The notes: a model not told the origin generated them from the letters alone. Counted from the first letter of the stretch, positions 22,101-29,645 are shown. The stretch: DNA of 64,000 nucleotides from Dermanyssus gallinae (GCA_003439945.1 QVRM01001473.1:686001-750000); one strand, 5' to 3'. Translations and numbers: made by a program.

Positions 22101-23973
22101 ACATACAAGAGCCTGTAACCCAAACAGTAGGATGATTAGCTCAGTGGGATTCAGTTAGCCCAATCATTTTTATTCAGCACGTAACAGGACTTGCAAATCC
22201 TTTTCATGACCTTATTGCCCCACATTCCATGAAACGATTTAGTGCTTTTAGCGAAAACGATTGGGAAATCACGAATCACGCACAGCTTTACCTCAATGAA
22301 ACTAAAAACGGGTGTAAAGAAAACAAACTTACAATCAACACAGAACCACAAAACAAAGAAGAACGAAGGTAGTGCGCTTTGGTAGAGGAGGATCTAGAAT
22401 CCATTGCTTCTAGAAATCGTTGCTAAATATAAGAGAAAAGGCACTCAAAGTCGTCATTAACTTCACTATCTAGGGAACATTCAAACCCCAAGGCTCCCAT
22501 TCAGTTCAGATGATTATGTGAAGTCGATGGGATACGGGCGAAAGCTGCGGCGGCAATCTCCTTGCTAGGCGACTTACATGACGTCGATCTGAAAATAGCA
22601 TTTAACCTTTTTCAAATCTAACTACTCCACCCACAATTGCACCACACTTAACAGTGAGTGCTTTGAAAGTCTCTGCCAAAAAGTTTGCAATTAAAAACCA
22701 CACTGAGGACCTAGCTTTTTGCTTTGATAGATGGAAAATGGGCTTACAAAAAATGTCACAATTGTCTGCCGAATGACTTGACACGGATGCCACCATTATA
22801 TGTGCATGAAGCCAAACTGTTTGAACATTGAGGGATCTGTGTTAACCGGGTATCTGTGGAAACTGCGATATTGGGCGGCACCACATACTTGTGTGTGCGA
22901 AAACTGTCGGAACTTCCCTAGCAGCCAGAGTTGATTACGTAAGGTCGGATCACACTGTTGTGATGTGAATGTAACAAACAATTCTATGGTGAATAAATCA
23001 TGAATGAAGAAATAAATATATACGTCCTGCAGAAAATTTCACCTTGGTAGCCGAGGCAGGCGTGTGTAAAATGATCATCTTGACCAGAAGCCAAAAACTC
23101 TCCAAGAGTCTTTGACCGCATCGGATCGCCTAGCGCCGATAGTGTGAACATGTTAAGCTTGGCTACTCGAGCCTAGTCTCCCGTGCGACGCTAATCGGAT
23201 ACTAATACGCAATTACTTTCAGGTTACTTTTACCATACGATCGGTTCGTTCGATCCTATCATGTATCTACTATCCGCGTTACTTGTGATCGTCGCGGCTA
23301 TCTACACCGTCTTTCTGTGGCTCGACAAAACAGAGCCGCCATCAGAAGCCGCCCATCTCGACCACTTGGTATGTTGCCCCAAAATAATTGGTTTCTGCTA
23401 TCCGGAAGTGTTAGTAGTTGATTGTAGTACGATACACAGATATTATTATGTTTACTAGCGACAATTTATTACCAAGTGTGTAAACGTATGTATATATAGT
23501 AGAACATATATAGTAGAACTATAATAGAACAAACATAGTCTTCAGCTTTACTAGCTTATCTGGTTCTGCTGTTCGAGCGACTACTTCTTCTTTTATATAC
23601 CATTGTTTATATCACAATAATAGGTTGCAGGCGCAATCGAAGTGAACGTGTGTCAAAATTCAGACACACAAACACTTGTGTACTTAATTCTTCCTTCTTA
23701 ACACACGGGCTAGGTAACAAGATATTTACAACAATGAGTTCCACCCTTTTCGTGCCATGCAAGCTGCGAGACATTCTGCGACATGGTAGCAGAGGTATAG
23801 TTCTAAAACAAAACTTTCTTTGCCGTGTTGTTTAGTCAAAATTATTGAGGCACACCTATAAGCATTGACCTTTGGCTATATTGCAGGATTCGGCGGACGA
23901 CTTAGATATCCCGAGCTACTCTCATCGCCGGGATCGGGCCAGCTCATTTACTGCATCATTGGCTTCGTTATAG
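5382..23973 (+). CDS. SLC16/monocarboxylate-transporter-like gene, 11 coding exons
   Basis: Whole-gene entry; exons follow. Joined exons give about 521 aa, within the usual 450-550 aa of the family. The likely role is a 12-TM major-facilitator carrier in the plasma membrane, moving monocarboxylates or related solutes. The substrate cannot be read from sequence. The N-terminus has the compact SRSSWIIALAASLVLSCN first helix, then the FRCAGLLYV...VSPERASWP pattern between TM1 and TM2. Residues 116-161 hold a GICASFPMTLVGPL helix and the helix GVLFAGPAVTTIILPTLMQ. A long basic cytoplasmic loop (about 190-285) separates the two six-helix halves. Exon boundaries are GT/AG, and phases run 1-1-1-0-0-2-1-1-1-0 without conflict. 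The least secure point is the start of exon 6. Introns are 0.5-3.2 kb and loaded with transposons. A CAG at 5372-5374 could end a 5'UTR intron. A related MFS family is possible, but SLC16 fits best. Confidence 0.85.
6301..6713 (-). pseudogene. C-terminal fragment of an R1-like retrotransposon ORF2
   Basis: The minus strand reads CVLCESGETDNVEHTVLRC, a CxxC...HxxxC zinc-binding signature. After one frameshift comes EVVAHMMTSAEAWSEATNLF with a charged AKETAKRERHE tail. The same order (CLYCDKVDSSEHTVLRC, then ELVAHMLTSVNNWDAAAKPI) appears in the R1-like element at about 55730-55990, so the two are relatives. Only the end of the ORF remains. Its upstream edge coincides with the mariner insertion at 6714. 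Confidence 0.75.
6716..7990 (-). mobile_element. mariner element, 1275 bp, ends intact
   Basis: Terminal inverted repeats of 22 bp (6716-6737 and 7969-7990, both starting GTTCAACAAGTTCTTA) match at 21 of 22 positions. A TA target duplication (6714-6715, 7991-7992) flanks them. Length and TA target are typical of mariner. The transposase within is broken (next entry). The near-identical ends suggest a fairly recent insertion into intron 1 of the transporter gene, opposite to that gene's direction. Movement would need a transposase supplied from elsewhere. Confidence 0.95.
6776..7822 (-). pseudogene. mariner transposase, 348 codons with three stops
   Basis: It runs from ATG 7822 (MEKKEFRVVIKHFYFKGWNA) to TAA 6776, the normal mariner length. 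Visible domains are an N-terminal helix-turn-helix region, the WVPHLLN linker motif, and a DD34D core: VTVDESWVHHY, FHQDNAPAH and YSPDL. In-frame stops interrupt it after TELDEV, after LDCLKQ and after NAYF. No frameshift is needed, so decay is by point mutation. It also has SYSPDLALSDYFLF where relatives usually have APSDYFLF. Confidence 0.9.
8100..8220. repeat. Dispersed repeat, copy 2
   Basis: Near-identical to 4614-4735, with the same end at CTAGGTT followed by ATT-rich DNA (8229-8243). It lies just beyond the mariner. See copy 1. Confidence 0.7.
8664..8813 (+). CDS. Transporter exon 2 (TM1-TM2, residues 18-67)
   Basis: The acceptor is GTAAGCAG|CG and the donor TTTG|GTAACC, phase 1 to 1. 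It encodes the rest of TM1, the FRCAGLLYVAF segment and the ASWPIVVFSSTASMF start of TM2. The window has no alternative exon for these helices. Confidence 0.8.
8977..9440 (-). pseudogene. C-terminal relic of an invertebrate reverse-transcriptase element
   Basis: The minus strand reads RRDGLTRRDWDGNRPLAWDV near 9370, then DTYAFVYHVLAPA, a stop, and HVVMAFGLESSGVWGKDALK with RRRVSLELQRGNANMML. I recognise this order (a DG-L-W-GR-L-WDVT block, then ESxGVWG and LQRGNA) as the C-terminal domain of a widespread invertebrate reverse-transcriptase family, possibly nuclease-like. The relic at 45361-46766 may be the upstream part of the same family. One stop and missing upstream sequence make it a fragment. 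Confidence 0.55.
9600..9720. repeat. Degenerate short tandem repeat, about 11-12 bp unit
   Basis: Variants of TTAATACCCA / TTATTATCCA recur about nine times. The complementary motif is found at 25725-25850. Confidence 0.6.
9941..9993. repeat. (TA)n microsatellite
   Basis: Pure TA run of about 53 bp in transporter intron 2. Confidence 0.98.
10268..10308. repeat. (TA)n microsatellite
   Basis: About 41 bp of pure TA. A second short TA run and a (TG)n tract lie at 10390-10422, directly before transporter exon 3. Confidence 0.98.
10441..10584 (+). CDS. Transporter exon 3 (TM2-TM4, residues 68-115)
   Basis: It begins after ACGCAAG, right behind a (TA)n and (TG)n tract, and ends CAGG|GTACGA; phase 1 to 1. 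It encodes APVAGATCANADPSTVF and two hydrophobic stretches ending ISMGFMQG. The acceptor lacks a good pyrimidine tract, so its exact base is less certain than the frame. Confidence 0.8.
11468..11600 (+). repeat. SINE-B, 5' part only
   Basis: The tRNA-like head GTGGCGGCGT...CTAGTCATGG with B box CGGTTCGATCCC is followed by the family body TGATCGAATTTTCTTTGAGC. The 3' half is absent. It lies in transporter intron 3. Confidence 0.8.
12265..12401 (+). CDS. Transporter exon 4 (TM4-TM5, residues 116-161)
   Basis: Acceptor CTTACAG, donor CAG|GTCAGA, ending in phase 0. It encodes GICASFPMTLVGPLVTQYLD, a basic RYRTRAM turn and GVLFAGPAVTTIILPTLMQ. The arrangement matches the helix-loop-helix with a basic loop typical of SLC16 and other MFS proteins. 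Confidence 0.9.
12786..12812. repeat. Poly-C tract
   Basis: CCCCG, then a run of 13 C, G and a run of 7 C, about 70 bp before transporter exon 5. It could form G-quadruplex or i-motif structures, but no function is shown. Confidence 0.9.
12878..13126 (+). CDS. Transporter exon 5 (TM6 and start of central loop, residues 162-244)
   Basis: Acceptor CACTTTAG. It encodes LDRFGLQWTLLLMAGFSSLA (TM6), then a basic, proline-rich cytoplasmic loop (PLKRARRTQKGRTK). The donor is taken as CTCGAG|GTCAGC. In-phase alternatives lie 18 bases upstream and 12 downstream, so the 3' edge is approximate. Confidence 0.8.
13457..13491. repeat. (TA)n microsatellite
   Basis: About 35 bp of pure TA in transporter intron 5. 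A shorter run lies at 13249-13273. Confidence 0.98.
13805..14475. mobile_element. Foldback element FB3 (long inverted repeats)
   Basis: The two halves are inverted copies. The left arm, about 13805-14080, contains TTTGACACGCC and a GATTGCTGTCGTCAATTTC block. The right arm, about 14205-14475, contains their complements in reverse order. A spacer of roughly 125 bp separates them. Arms are diverged, with small gaps. No transposase frame is present, so it looks like a non-autonomous foldback or MITE-like element in transporter intron 5. The outer ends are set only by loss of similarity. Confidence 0.75.
14967..15130 (+). CDS. Transporter exon 6 (central loop, residues 245-298)
   Basis: It encodes the polar rest of the loop and ends KPGPFAVFRHKW, just before TM7. 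The donor AAATG|GTACGT leaves phase 2. The acceptor AAAAAG|GTT was chosen because it keeps phase 0 with exon 5 and follows a pyrimidine-rich stretch. The open frame continues upstream to about 14805, so an earlier start is possible. Confidence 0.65.
15690..15871 (+). CDS. Transporter exon 7 (TM7-TM8, residues 299-359)
   Basis: Acceptor TATGGCAG, donor CAAAG|GTCAGA; phase 2 to 1. It encodes FYLVAMLNVTFIFVNSTLLN and NLLALFAIGDLAGRVGSGW. The DLAGRVGSGWIVD signature is the second-half counterpart of the MFS loop motif and is characteristic of SLC16. Confidence 0.9.
16080..16234 (+). mobile_element. LINE-X 3' end, 5'-truncated, with target duplication
   Basis: A 155-bp insert starts inside coding-like sequence (CACGCAGCGAGCTGCC) and ends in an AT-rich tail (GCAAAATGAACAATATATAT). 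It is flanked by a 17-bp duplication, AAATCTAYACTGTACTC (16063-16079 and 16235-16251; one T/C difference). A longer copy of the same 3' end lies inverted at 17611-18061. This is the classic signature of target-primed reverse transcription. Confidence 0.85.
16272..16415 (-). repeat. SINE-B, 3' portion of a split copy
   Basis: It matches the 39287-39582 copy (GGACATGTTGAGATAT, AGGGTTTCCCCA, GCTGACTCTCAGCGGTATGG). It stops at TATTCTCAATAAG (16403-16415), the first half of a 13-bp target duplication. The rest of the same SINE resumes at 18062. Confidence 0.85.
16416..18061 (-). mobile_element. LINE-X 3' fragment inserted in a SINE
   Basis: The insert is bounded by a perfect 13-bp duplication, TATTCTCAATAAG (16403-16415 and 18062-18074). 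On the minus strand it starts with coding-like sequence (open frame about 18060-17705, with SGPLQQFLLEWQRKVTEASA) and ends with the same 3' sequence as 16080-16234. The tail is a long (TA)n run (16416-16466), into which foldback FB1 inserted. The open frame is not confidently assigned to a LINE clade. Confidence 0.8.
16467..17610. mobile_element. Foldback element FB1, 1144 bp, TA target
   Basis: The ends are CAGGGTCATTCAGGGA and its complement, with TA on each side. Inverted similarity continues inward for several hundred bases per arm, including CGAGGTTTGATAGAGCTC and GAAACGTCTTGTTTAGGAGA, so most of the element can fold on itself. Near the middle (about 16992-17087) sits a diverged third copy of a terminus (AAGACGTTTCCGCTCCCTCC ... 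CATACGCCCT). No transposase frame is visible. It is a non-autonomous TIR element inserted in a LINE's (TA)n tail. Confidence 0.85.
18062..18165 (-). repeat. SINE-B, 5' portion of the split copy
   Basis: After the second TATTCTCAATAAG, the SINE continues with AAAGAAAATTCGATCAACAA and GGGATCGAACCGGCGA (complement of the B box) to CCATGACTAGCGCACTAG. The outermost tRNA-like end is missing. Confidence 0.85.
18354..18506 (+). CDS. Transporter exon 8 (TM9-TM10, residues 360-410)
   Basis: Acceptor CTGCCTTCAG, donor CACTG|GTAAGT; phase 1 to 1. It encodes TRECLLIVNYLLLSGALTGL and LCTLAVFIGWLLGSTMILF, two hydrophobic helices. Confidence 0.85.
18961..18999. repeat. (TA)n microsatellite
   Basis: About 39 bp of pure TA in transporter intron 8, just left of FB2. 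Confidence 0.98.
19048..19114. repeat. (TA)n microsatellite at FB2 border
   Basis: About 67 bp of pure TA that runs directly into the CAGGGTCATTC end of FB2, the same arrangement as FB1. Confidence 0.98.
19115..20200. mobile_element. Foldback element FB2, right terminus lost
   Basis: Same family as FB1: it begins CAGGGTCATTC after (TA)n and shares GTTTAGGAGAGAGAGTGAAG. The inverted second arm ends at CGTTTCCGTGTCCTC before TTTATATATA. The outermost ~80 bp of the right arm seen in FB1 are missing. The internal pseudo-terminus is present too (about 19655-19750). It lies in transporter intron 8. Confidence 0.85.
20445..20546 (+). CDS. Transporter exon 9 (TM11 region, residues 411-444)
   Basis: Acceptor ATCAATTTCAG, donor ATCA|GTAAGT; phase 1 to 1. 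It encodes RLGLSMIAQALGWSFCFGGM. The family usually has a glycine-rich helix at this point after a short loop. Confidence 0.85.
20547..23222. other. Transporter intron 9
   Basis: 2.7 kb, AT-rich. I see no transposon protein, SINE head or tandem repeat. Confidence 0.6.
23223..23368 (+). CDS. Transporter exon 10 (TM12, residues 445-493)
   Basis: Acceptor ATTACTTTCAG, donor CTTG|GTATGT, ending in phase 0. It encodes SYFYHTIGSFDPIMYLLSAL and the final helix LLVIVAAIYTVFLWL, then an acidic tail (DKTEPPSEAAHLDHL). Confidence 0.85.
23887..23973 (+). CDS. Transporter exon 11 (C-terminal tail, residues 494-521)
   Basis: Acceptor TATTGCAG in phase 0. It encodes a polar 28-residue cytoplasmic tail (DSADDLDIPSYSHRRDR...) and ends at TAG. 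It has no membrane segment. The fit of phase, length and stop makes it the likely last coding exon. Confidence 0.7.
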   Translation, partial: DSADDLDIPSYSHRRDRASSFTASLASL

Positions 23974-24571
23974 AGCTGACGAGGGAGGATTCATTCACAG
24001 GGATAACATTCTGACTCGTCCCAGCGCGTTGCGCGATGGCGGCAATTTTGACTACCCGCTTCCCATCTAGTCACGTAGCGCACAGCCCACCGGTCTCACA
24101 AAATGGCGGTTGGATCCGCGGAGCGACAAGCAGATCCCTGCGGAATTATCTGGCGGATGACCTTCCAGGAATTGTAATGCTAAGCCAATTGAGACGCAGT
24201 GTAGACTTCGGTTCGACCTGACCTCTAATCAAGACCCTCTCCCCCCTTAATGCTGAACTCCTGACACAACGTCTTATTAGGACTTCTGCGCTTCCTTTTG
24301 TTCTAGCAGTCAATTTTGACATTCGCTATATCTTGACCGAAAACTCTGAAAGCCGCCAATGTAAACACCTGTATTGGTAAGCAGGTTCATATAGGTCACA
24401 GAAGACAATACGCCTGCTATCGTAGCCCTCTGTAGTACTAGAAATCGTAGTAGAGGAAGTCGTACTGTACAGACAACGCCAGCAAGAAAATTCAAACAGC
24501 TTACTAAACGAGCACAAGGCTATGACCTAGTTATTGCCTGGTTTGGTCAACTTGGCTGGGTGTAGAAGTAG

Positions 24572-24575
<4 letters not shown>

Positions 24576-24605
<30 letters not shown>
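24576..24605. repeat. (TA)n microsatellite
   Basis: About 30 bp of pure TA, 0.6 kb past the transporter stop codon. Confidence 0.97.
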
Positions 24606-24609
<4 letters not shown>

Positions 24610-24892
24610 CATAAAATACAAAGTATTCTTTAAGTACTGTGTTCTACTTTATTTTCTACGCAACAGAGGGAACAACAAGATGTAGACAGACTTTGTCCGA
24701 TTATATTTATAAAGACGTCGGGCAATGTAGGTCGAAAACGTGGATCCTGCCGGCTTCCATCGAGCAGAACAACTACCGCTGCAAACATTAAAATGTGATA
24801 CATAGTACAGCTAATCACACTCAGTGTGCTCCGACCATAAACATGTGCTCGTCAGACACTTCCTTTAGGCAGGTAAAGGTAGCAATGTATCG

Positions 24893-25139
24893 AATATCAT
24901 ATTTTCATTATCAAATATCCTATTTTTCAATATCGAATATCCGATTTTCATTATCGAATATCCTTTTTTCATTATCGAATATCCTATTTTCATGATCAAC
25001 TATCCTATTTTCATGATCGAATATCCTATTTTCATTATCAAATATCCTAGTTTCATGATCGAATATCATATTTTCATTATCGAATATCATATTTTCATTA
25101 TCGAATATCCTATTTTCATTATCGAATATCCTATTTTCA
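24893..25139. repeat. 21-bp minisatellite, about 12 units
   Basis: The unit is close to CATTATCGAATATCCTATTTT, with substitutions (TATGGTC/TGATC variants). As 21 is divisible by three, the array holds frames open on both strands; the minus-strand product would be a heptapeptide repeat near ENRIFDN. I treat this as a by-product, not a gene. Confidence 0.9.
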
Positions 25140-25724
25140 GGGCACAACGTCTTGTCTAAGTGTAGCCAAGCAACTGTTGGTCAAACAAATGTTGGTGTAT
25201 TTTTGAAATCGTTTGTCGACTGTGGCGTATGGTGTATCACATAAGACAGAGGCCACTTGATAGTGCCAAAACGATGAAGAGAGCAATAAAAATATTGAAT
25301 TACGGTAAAGAGTGTGTAATTTGGCGTCATCATATCGATCCAACGAGACTGCGTCTTAAACTCTTGCACATACTGCTAAGTAATGCACATACGCAGCAGA
25401 CATTTTAATTACTAGAGCATATAAATATGTGTTTGCCTCTTTCGGCTGATAACGCCGGATACAAGCACCAGGACTTGGAACTCTTAGAAGATTATTTTTT
25501 TAGATTACTTTTGCAAGCCGTTCCATCAAGTAAATGCCCGGGAAGATTAAATTTACGAATACGCTATAACTAAGACTAGCATTTTTAGTATCTGGCACTG
25601 ATAACGTGGATCAGAGATAGATTCAGATCAATGATCATGCTAAACGTGTGACGCCTTACTTTAGAACGAAATCGTATAGGTCTAGATAACGTACTCTCAG
25701 TGCTAACAAACGTATACCTAATAG

Positions 25725-25850
25725 GATATAAGGATTTATATTGGTGAATACTAGCAGATATTAATGGACATTAGTGAATATTAGCAAATATTGGTGAATA
25801 TTGGTGGATATATGCGGATATTAATGATGTATAGTGGCGGATATTGAAAC
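25725..25850. repeat. Degenerate short tandem repeat, about 11-12 bp unit
   Basis: Variants of GGATATTAATG / TGAATATTAG recur about ten times. The motif is the complement of that at 9600-9720. Confidence 0.65.
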
Positions 25851-26039
25851 GTTCTGATTAGGGAGCCCCTCTCTCCCTCCCTCCCTCGTGGAAGGCCTTA
25901 TGCTATCCAGACCATCCACAACAATTCCCCCGGTTTTTTTTATGCAGAATCATATTGGACGCCATGAACAACACAATCCAGTTCTTTACAATGACATTCA
26001 ATATGATTGTATTGGGCCACCACATGGCTCCTTCCTTCG

Positions 26040-26430
26040 GCCCCAGATATGGGCTTTGTGAGAAACGCTTCGCTCGCTTGTTCGCTTCAGGCAACACCCG
26101 CGCCCCCCCCCCCGTCCGGGGGTGAGTAAGGTAGAAACGGAGCGAACGTGCGAAAGAGAGACAGTAATGATAGAGGGCGTGTTCACTTAACATCAGCACG
26201 CCATTCAGTCGCAGAGCTTTCGAGAATCGAGCGCGGAACCGTTCACTGGGCAACGGCGTTACATACGGGAGCGACACAATATGTTATTGTTACAGACAAG
26301 AATGGGTAGTACGCATCTAAAACAGTATATTGATCTTGAGATACTATAGGAGACTATTGATAATGTGTAAATAACGGAAGGTTATGTAAGTGTTATGATG
26401 AAACATAATAAACGTTCAAGAAATCGAATA
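26040..26430 (+). repeat. LTR-like segment (pair member 1)
   Basis: It shares GTTACAGACAAGAAT and following TATATTGATC, plus a diverged GAGAGGGCRT...TAACATCA block, with 33239-33560. The shared order over some 250 bp suggests two old LTRs of one element, possibly BEL/Pao because of the protease-like relic between them (31150-31290). Limits are approximate. A poly-C tract sits at 26101-26113. Confidence 0.35.
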
Positions 26431-26699
26431 ACCAGGCTTCGCTCCGAAGTGCGCAGTTCAGCATACACAGTTTGCCATATACAGTTCGCCAGGACATGTC
26501 CAACTGACGAACGCTCGCGGTCATTCGCATCAGGACGAGCAGTCACTAACTGCAGGCACTGCGGGAGTTCTTTGCTTGAGTCGTCAACTCTATTGCGTCG
26601 TCATTCGCTGAGCGAAACAGTCAAACATTCCACTCACTGTACTGCCTTAATTTTAGCCGTTCCGTCGAGGAGGCTACCAAGAAGCTCTCAAGCTTAAAA

Positions 26700-27440
26700 A
26701 CTGAAGTCTCCACACGGTCAACCGACTGCGCAGATTTTTGTTCAAGAGGGATGGCGAGAATCAATCTAAATATAACGACTTAGGCATAAGAATATGGCCA
26801 GCTCGCTGGAGACCATCCTTTGCGATTGCCTAGCCGTTACCAATGAGGCAGCAGCATTCAGTGCCAACTCAGTCCCATCAAAGGTTGGCGTTAATCAACC
26901 ATCCCATCCATGACAGGATCAAGAAGATGCCAAGATTTGGGAAACCTTGTGCATGATAGTACTCGAACCCTATATTTACAAAAGTAGCAGTTTTCCCGAC
27001 ATCGTAAAATGTGGGGGCCCTCAGAGAATTCCTCGTCGGTACGGCAGCAGATACGATCGCACGGTTTCAGGCCTCAGCAATACACCATCGCAGTCGACAG
27101 GACCAAGGAAATGTTTAGCAGACAGCAGGGCGCAGTCACATGGCACGTCAAAGTCATGCGAAATCTGTGTTTTTCTAGGGACTTTTACACATCGACAAAT
27201 TAAGCAGATTTGTTTTGACTTTTCCCGAAACGTCGCTGTCGAAGCGTCTCTGAACGCAGGTGCAAGCCAAGCTCCCGCCTATGATCTAGGCCTAATTTCT
27301 AGATTGTACCTGAGATATTCGTCGAACAACACAACGACGTGTCAAGTTCCCAACTACGGTGTTGAGACACATGAGAGGCTTGAATCGATTTCTGAAGCGA
27401 AAAACGGATGCTAAAATACAGTAGGGAGTAGACTACGATC
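26700..27440 (+). pseudogene. Possible retroelement gag relic
   Basis: An open frame at 26947-27414 and fragments around it have gag-like composition, for example MFSRQQGAVTWHVKVMRNL in a second frame. No zinc knuckle is clear. Its position between an LTR-like segment and a BEL-type protease suggests BEL gag, but this is a guess from context. Confidence 0.25.
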
Positions 27441-27780
27441 AAATCAATTTAGATAGATTTCTGTAGTGTATGATATCGATTGTTATGGAAGCGCACCGCC
27501 TGGCTCGGGAGTACCTACCACCAGAGGGCGCAGTGAACGTCATATGAAATGGTCTGAAAGTCAACCAGGAGGACCCTTTTGGCGTCGGCTTTTGGCTGTG
27601 CCGATCATTAGACAACGGTGAGTAACCTTACTAGTGGTTGCAGCAATCGGGTGGTGACTTCAGACGAGTCGGGCTGGTGGATTCAAGCAGTCGGTGTGTT
27701 TTTATGTGTGGCGAAACAGGGGAAACAGCGAGATGGCGACGTATGGGCCAGTGCCGCCACCACAGTTCGTACCGGTGGCC

Positions 27781-27977
27781 TCGAGCCCGGTGGTGGCGTG
27801 GTGGGTGAATTCCGCCTGCGCCTTGCGACCGGAGGAGACACTAGATAGGTGCGCAGGTTCGAGCTCCACCACCGTTGCACCGATTTGTATTTATGAGGCA
27901 TGTCCGTCTATGAAGCAATGTGAAAAACAGTTCCGTGGACTGGCAAAATCCTGGCTGAGGGTCAGACCAAAAATTTT
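27781..27977 (+). repeat. SINE-A copy inserted in gypsy gag
   Basis: It starts TCGAGCCCGGTGG and has a tRNA-like head with CGACCGGAGGAGACAC and B box AGGTTCGAGCTCC. The tail includes ATGAAGCAATGTGAAAAACA and GCTGAGGGTCAG. A 13-bp near-perfect duplication flanks it: AGTTCGTACCGGT (27764-27776) and AGTTCATACCGGT (27978-27990). Confidence 0.9.
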
Positions 27978-27990
27978 AGTTCATACCGGT

Positions 27991-28275
27991 ACTGGCTGGA
28001 CCAGCGGTAGCAGCCATCGACGATTGGCTAACCGTATTCGATGTCTATTTAGCGGCGCACCAAAGTGCGGAGAAGTTCCACACGAAAGGGAAGTGCGCAC
28101 TCCTGCAAAATGCGCTTGGGTTTGAAGGCATGAGGCAGTATCGACTGATATAGAAGATAGACCCGTGGCGGCAAGCGTGTAAAGTGAAGAATACGAGGAG
28201 ATGCGCGCAAGACTAGTGGAGCGGTTCGCGGAGCGAAAACGGCTAGCGGCAGCCTGGGACGAGTTCAGTAGACCG
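27991..28275 (+). pseudogene. gypsy gag, N-terminal relic
   Basis: It reads AAIDDWLTVFDVYLAAHQSA and KGKCALLQNALGFEGMRQYR, then a stop. This is the DWLxxFxxYLxA / LLxxLGxEG pattern of gypsy gag seen in arthropods. Confidence 0.65.
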
Positions 28276-28400
28276 AGCAAGATGGCTTAGTGGCAAAGCC
28301 TTTGCCTTGCATTCGGGAGGCCTGGGTTCGAGACCCAGACAGGCCACTCTTAACTTGGTTTGCATGGCTTCCAATTTGCCAAGGTAAATGCCGGAGTGGA
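28270..28400 (+). repeat. tRNA-derived repeat (possible third SINE family)
   Basis: It has an A-box-like TGGCTTAGTGGC and a well-formed T arm, CTGGGTTCGAGACCCAG. The acceptor sides do not pair, so it is not a functional tRNA gene. It interrupts the gypsy gag. Confidence 0.6.
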
Positions 28401-28419
28401 TTAAACATCAGCCATGACA

Positions 28420-28835
28420 TGAAAAAACCGTACACGGGCATAAGCCTTACGGAAAAACGTAAAAAAAAGGCGCCGGCAGAAGTTAGGCGAAACCCTGAAA
28501 GAATATGTGGCCGAATTGACGAGGATGGCAGCCAAGTGCAGATTTGAGCAGTTTTTGCTAAACGAGTTCATTAAAACGCAACTGACGGCTGGGGCATCGA
28601 TCGAGGCTACTGATGAAGGATGATGACTGGAAGCTGGCCCAGGCACGGGAGATAGGCAGCCGGATCGAGCGTAATATTGCTGAGGCAAAGCAACTGGATC
28701 GGGAGGGTGGAAACCGTGTACGGTCTGTGGCAGAAAAGATGCACTTGGCTGGGCATTCGACGTGCCCGACAAGAAGAACTACTTGCTTAAGTGCCATCGG
28801 CTAGGTCATTTTGAAAGGACATGTGTAACTGTTGC
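28420..28835 (+). pseudogene. gypsy gag, C-terminal relic with knuckle remnant
   Basis: It reads RMAAKCRFEQFLLNEFIKTQ and IERNIAEAKQLDREGGNRVR in shifting frames. A degenerate Cys/His segment (CHRLGHFERTC in one frame) matches a zinc knuckle. Confidence 0.55.
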
Positions 28836-28989
28836 AGGTACGCGAGCGGCACGAGCGGTAGCGTGAGAGATGACGACGCAACCAGGACCGGGGTAAGGCC
28901 GAATAAAGACCTTATTGAATATGCGACAGGAAAAGACCAGGCGAGTTTACAGAATATATTTGTTCACATTTATACCCTGTGGGTTACCT

Positions 28990-29175
28990 TGGAAATTAGA
29001 ATCGTTGCACGAGTAGATAGACAGAAGGTGAATTTTTTGGTTGATACGGGGAGTGCGGGCAAAATAGTGAATTGGAAAGATGTAAGTGGAAGGTTCAGAA
29101 CGGAATACAAGGAAACGGGACTAGTACTTAAAATTAAGTGTGGGGGAATGTACGATCGAACCAGGAGAGAGATCT
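28990..29175 (+). pseudogene. gypsy aspartic protease relic
   Basis: The frame contains RQKVNFLVDTGSAGKIVNW: the catalytic DTGS motif in its usual hydrophobic setting. It is short and followed by stops. Confidence 0.65.
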
Positions 29176-29524
29176 AATAAATTTGTGGAATTTGTGGTAC
29201 AGTGTGGAACATCGGTTTTAGGACGTGGCGCCCTAAGCTGAGAGTGCATGCGGATTGTCGGGGGCAGAAGTGTGCAGTGGATGGAAGGATGATTTCTTCA
29301 GTGGACAAATCGGGGGCAACGAAGGAGTATAAAGAGTTGCTTTAAAGTCAACTGATACTATCCAGGGGTTATAGACATCGGGTGAAAGTGAAACAGGAAG
29401 TTAGGATAAAGAACGCCACGTATGGATAATATAAATCAATCAGTGAACTAGCGGAACCAAGGAATGCAGTCAAATGAGATCAGGGTTGGGAGCGGCGAGT
29501 TTTTTTTTCATTATGAGATGCGTG

Positions 29525-29645
29525 CCACGATTTTCCGAAATGACGGAGCCTTTGAGACGGTTGTTACAAAAGGAGTCAAATTTTGTGTGGGGAATTGAAC
29601 AGCGGGAGGCCTTCGAAGAAATGAAACGAAAGCACAATTTTTAAT
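29525..29645 (+). pseudogene. gypsy reverse transcriptase/RNase H junction relic
   Basis: It reads MTEPLRRLLQKESNFVWGIE then QREAFEEMKRK, the thumb-connection signature of gypsy pol. The polymerase YxDD box is missing upstream. Confidence 0.65.

Noticed and set aside
24920..25147. Heptad-repeat protein from the minus strand of the minisatellite
   Set aside because: The frame is a by-product of a 21-bp repeat unit and both strands are equally open.
26101..26113. CRISPR or bacterial features anywhere in the window
   Set aside because: No spaced direct-repeat array, operon spacing or ribosome-binding pattern was seen; the tandem arrays are head-to-tail satellites.
28275..28345. Functional tRNA gene
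   Set aside because: A and B boxes are present, but the acceptor stem and anticodon stem do not pair. It fits a tRNA-derived repeat.
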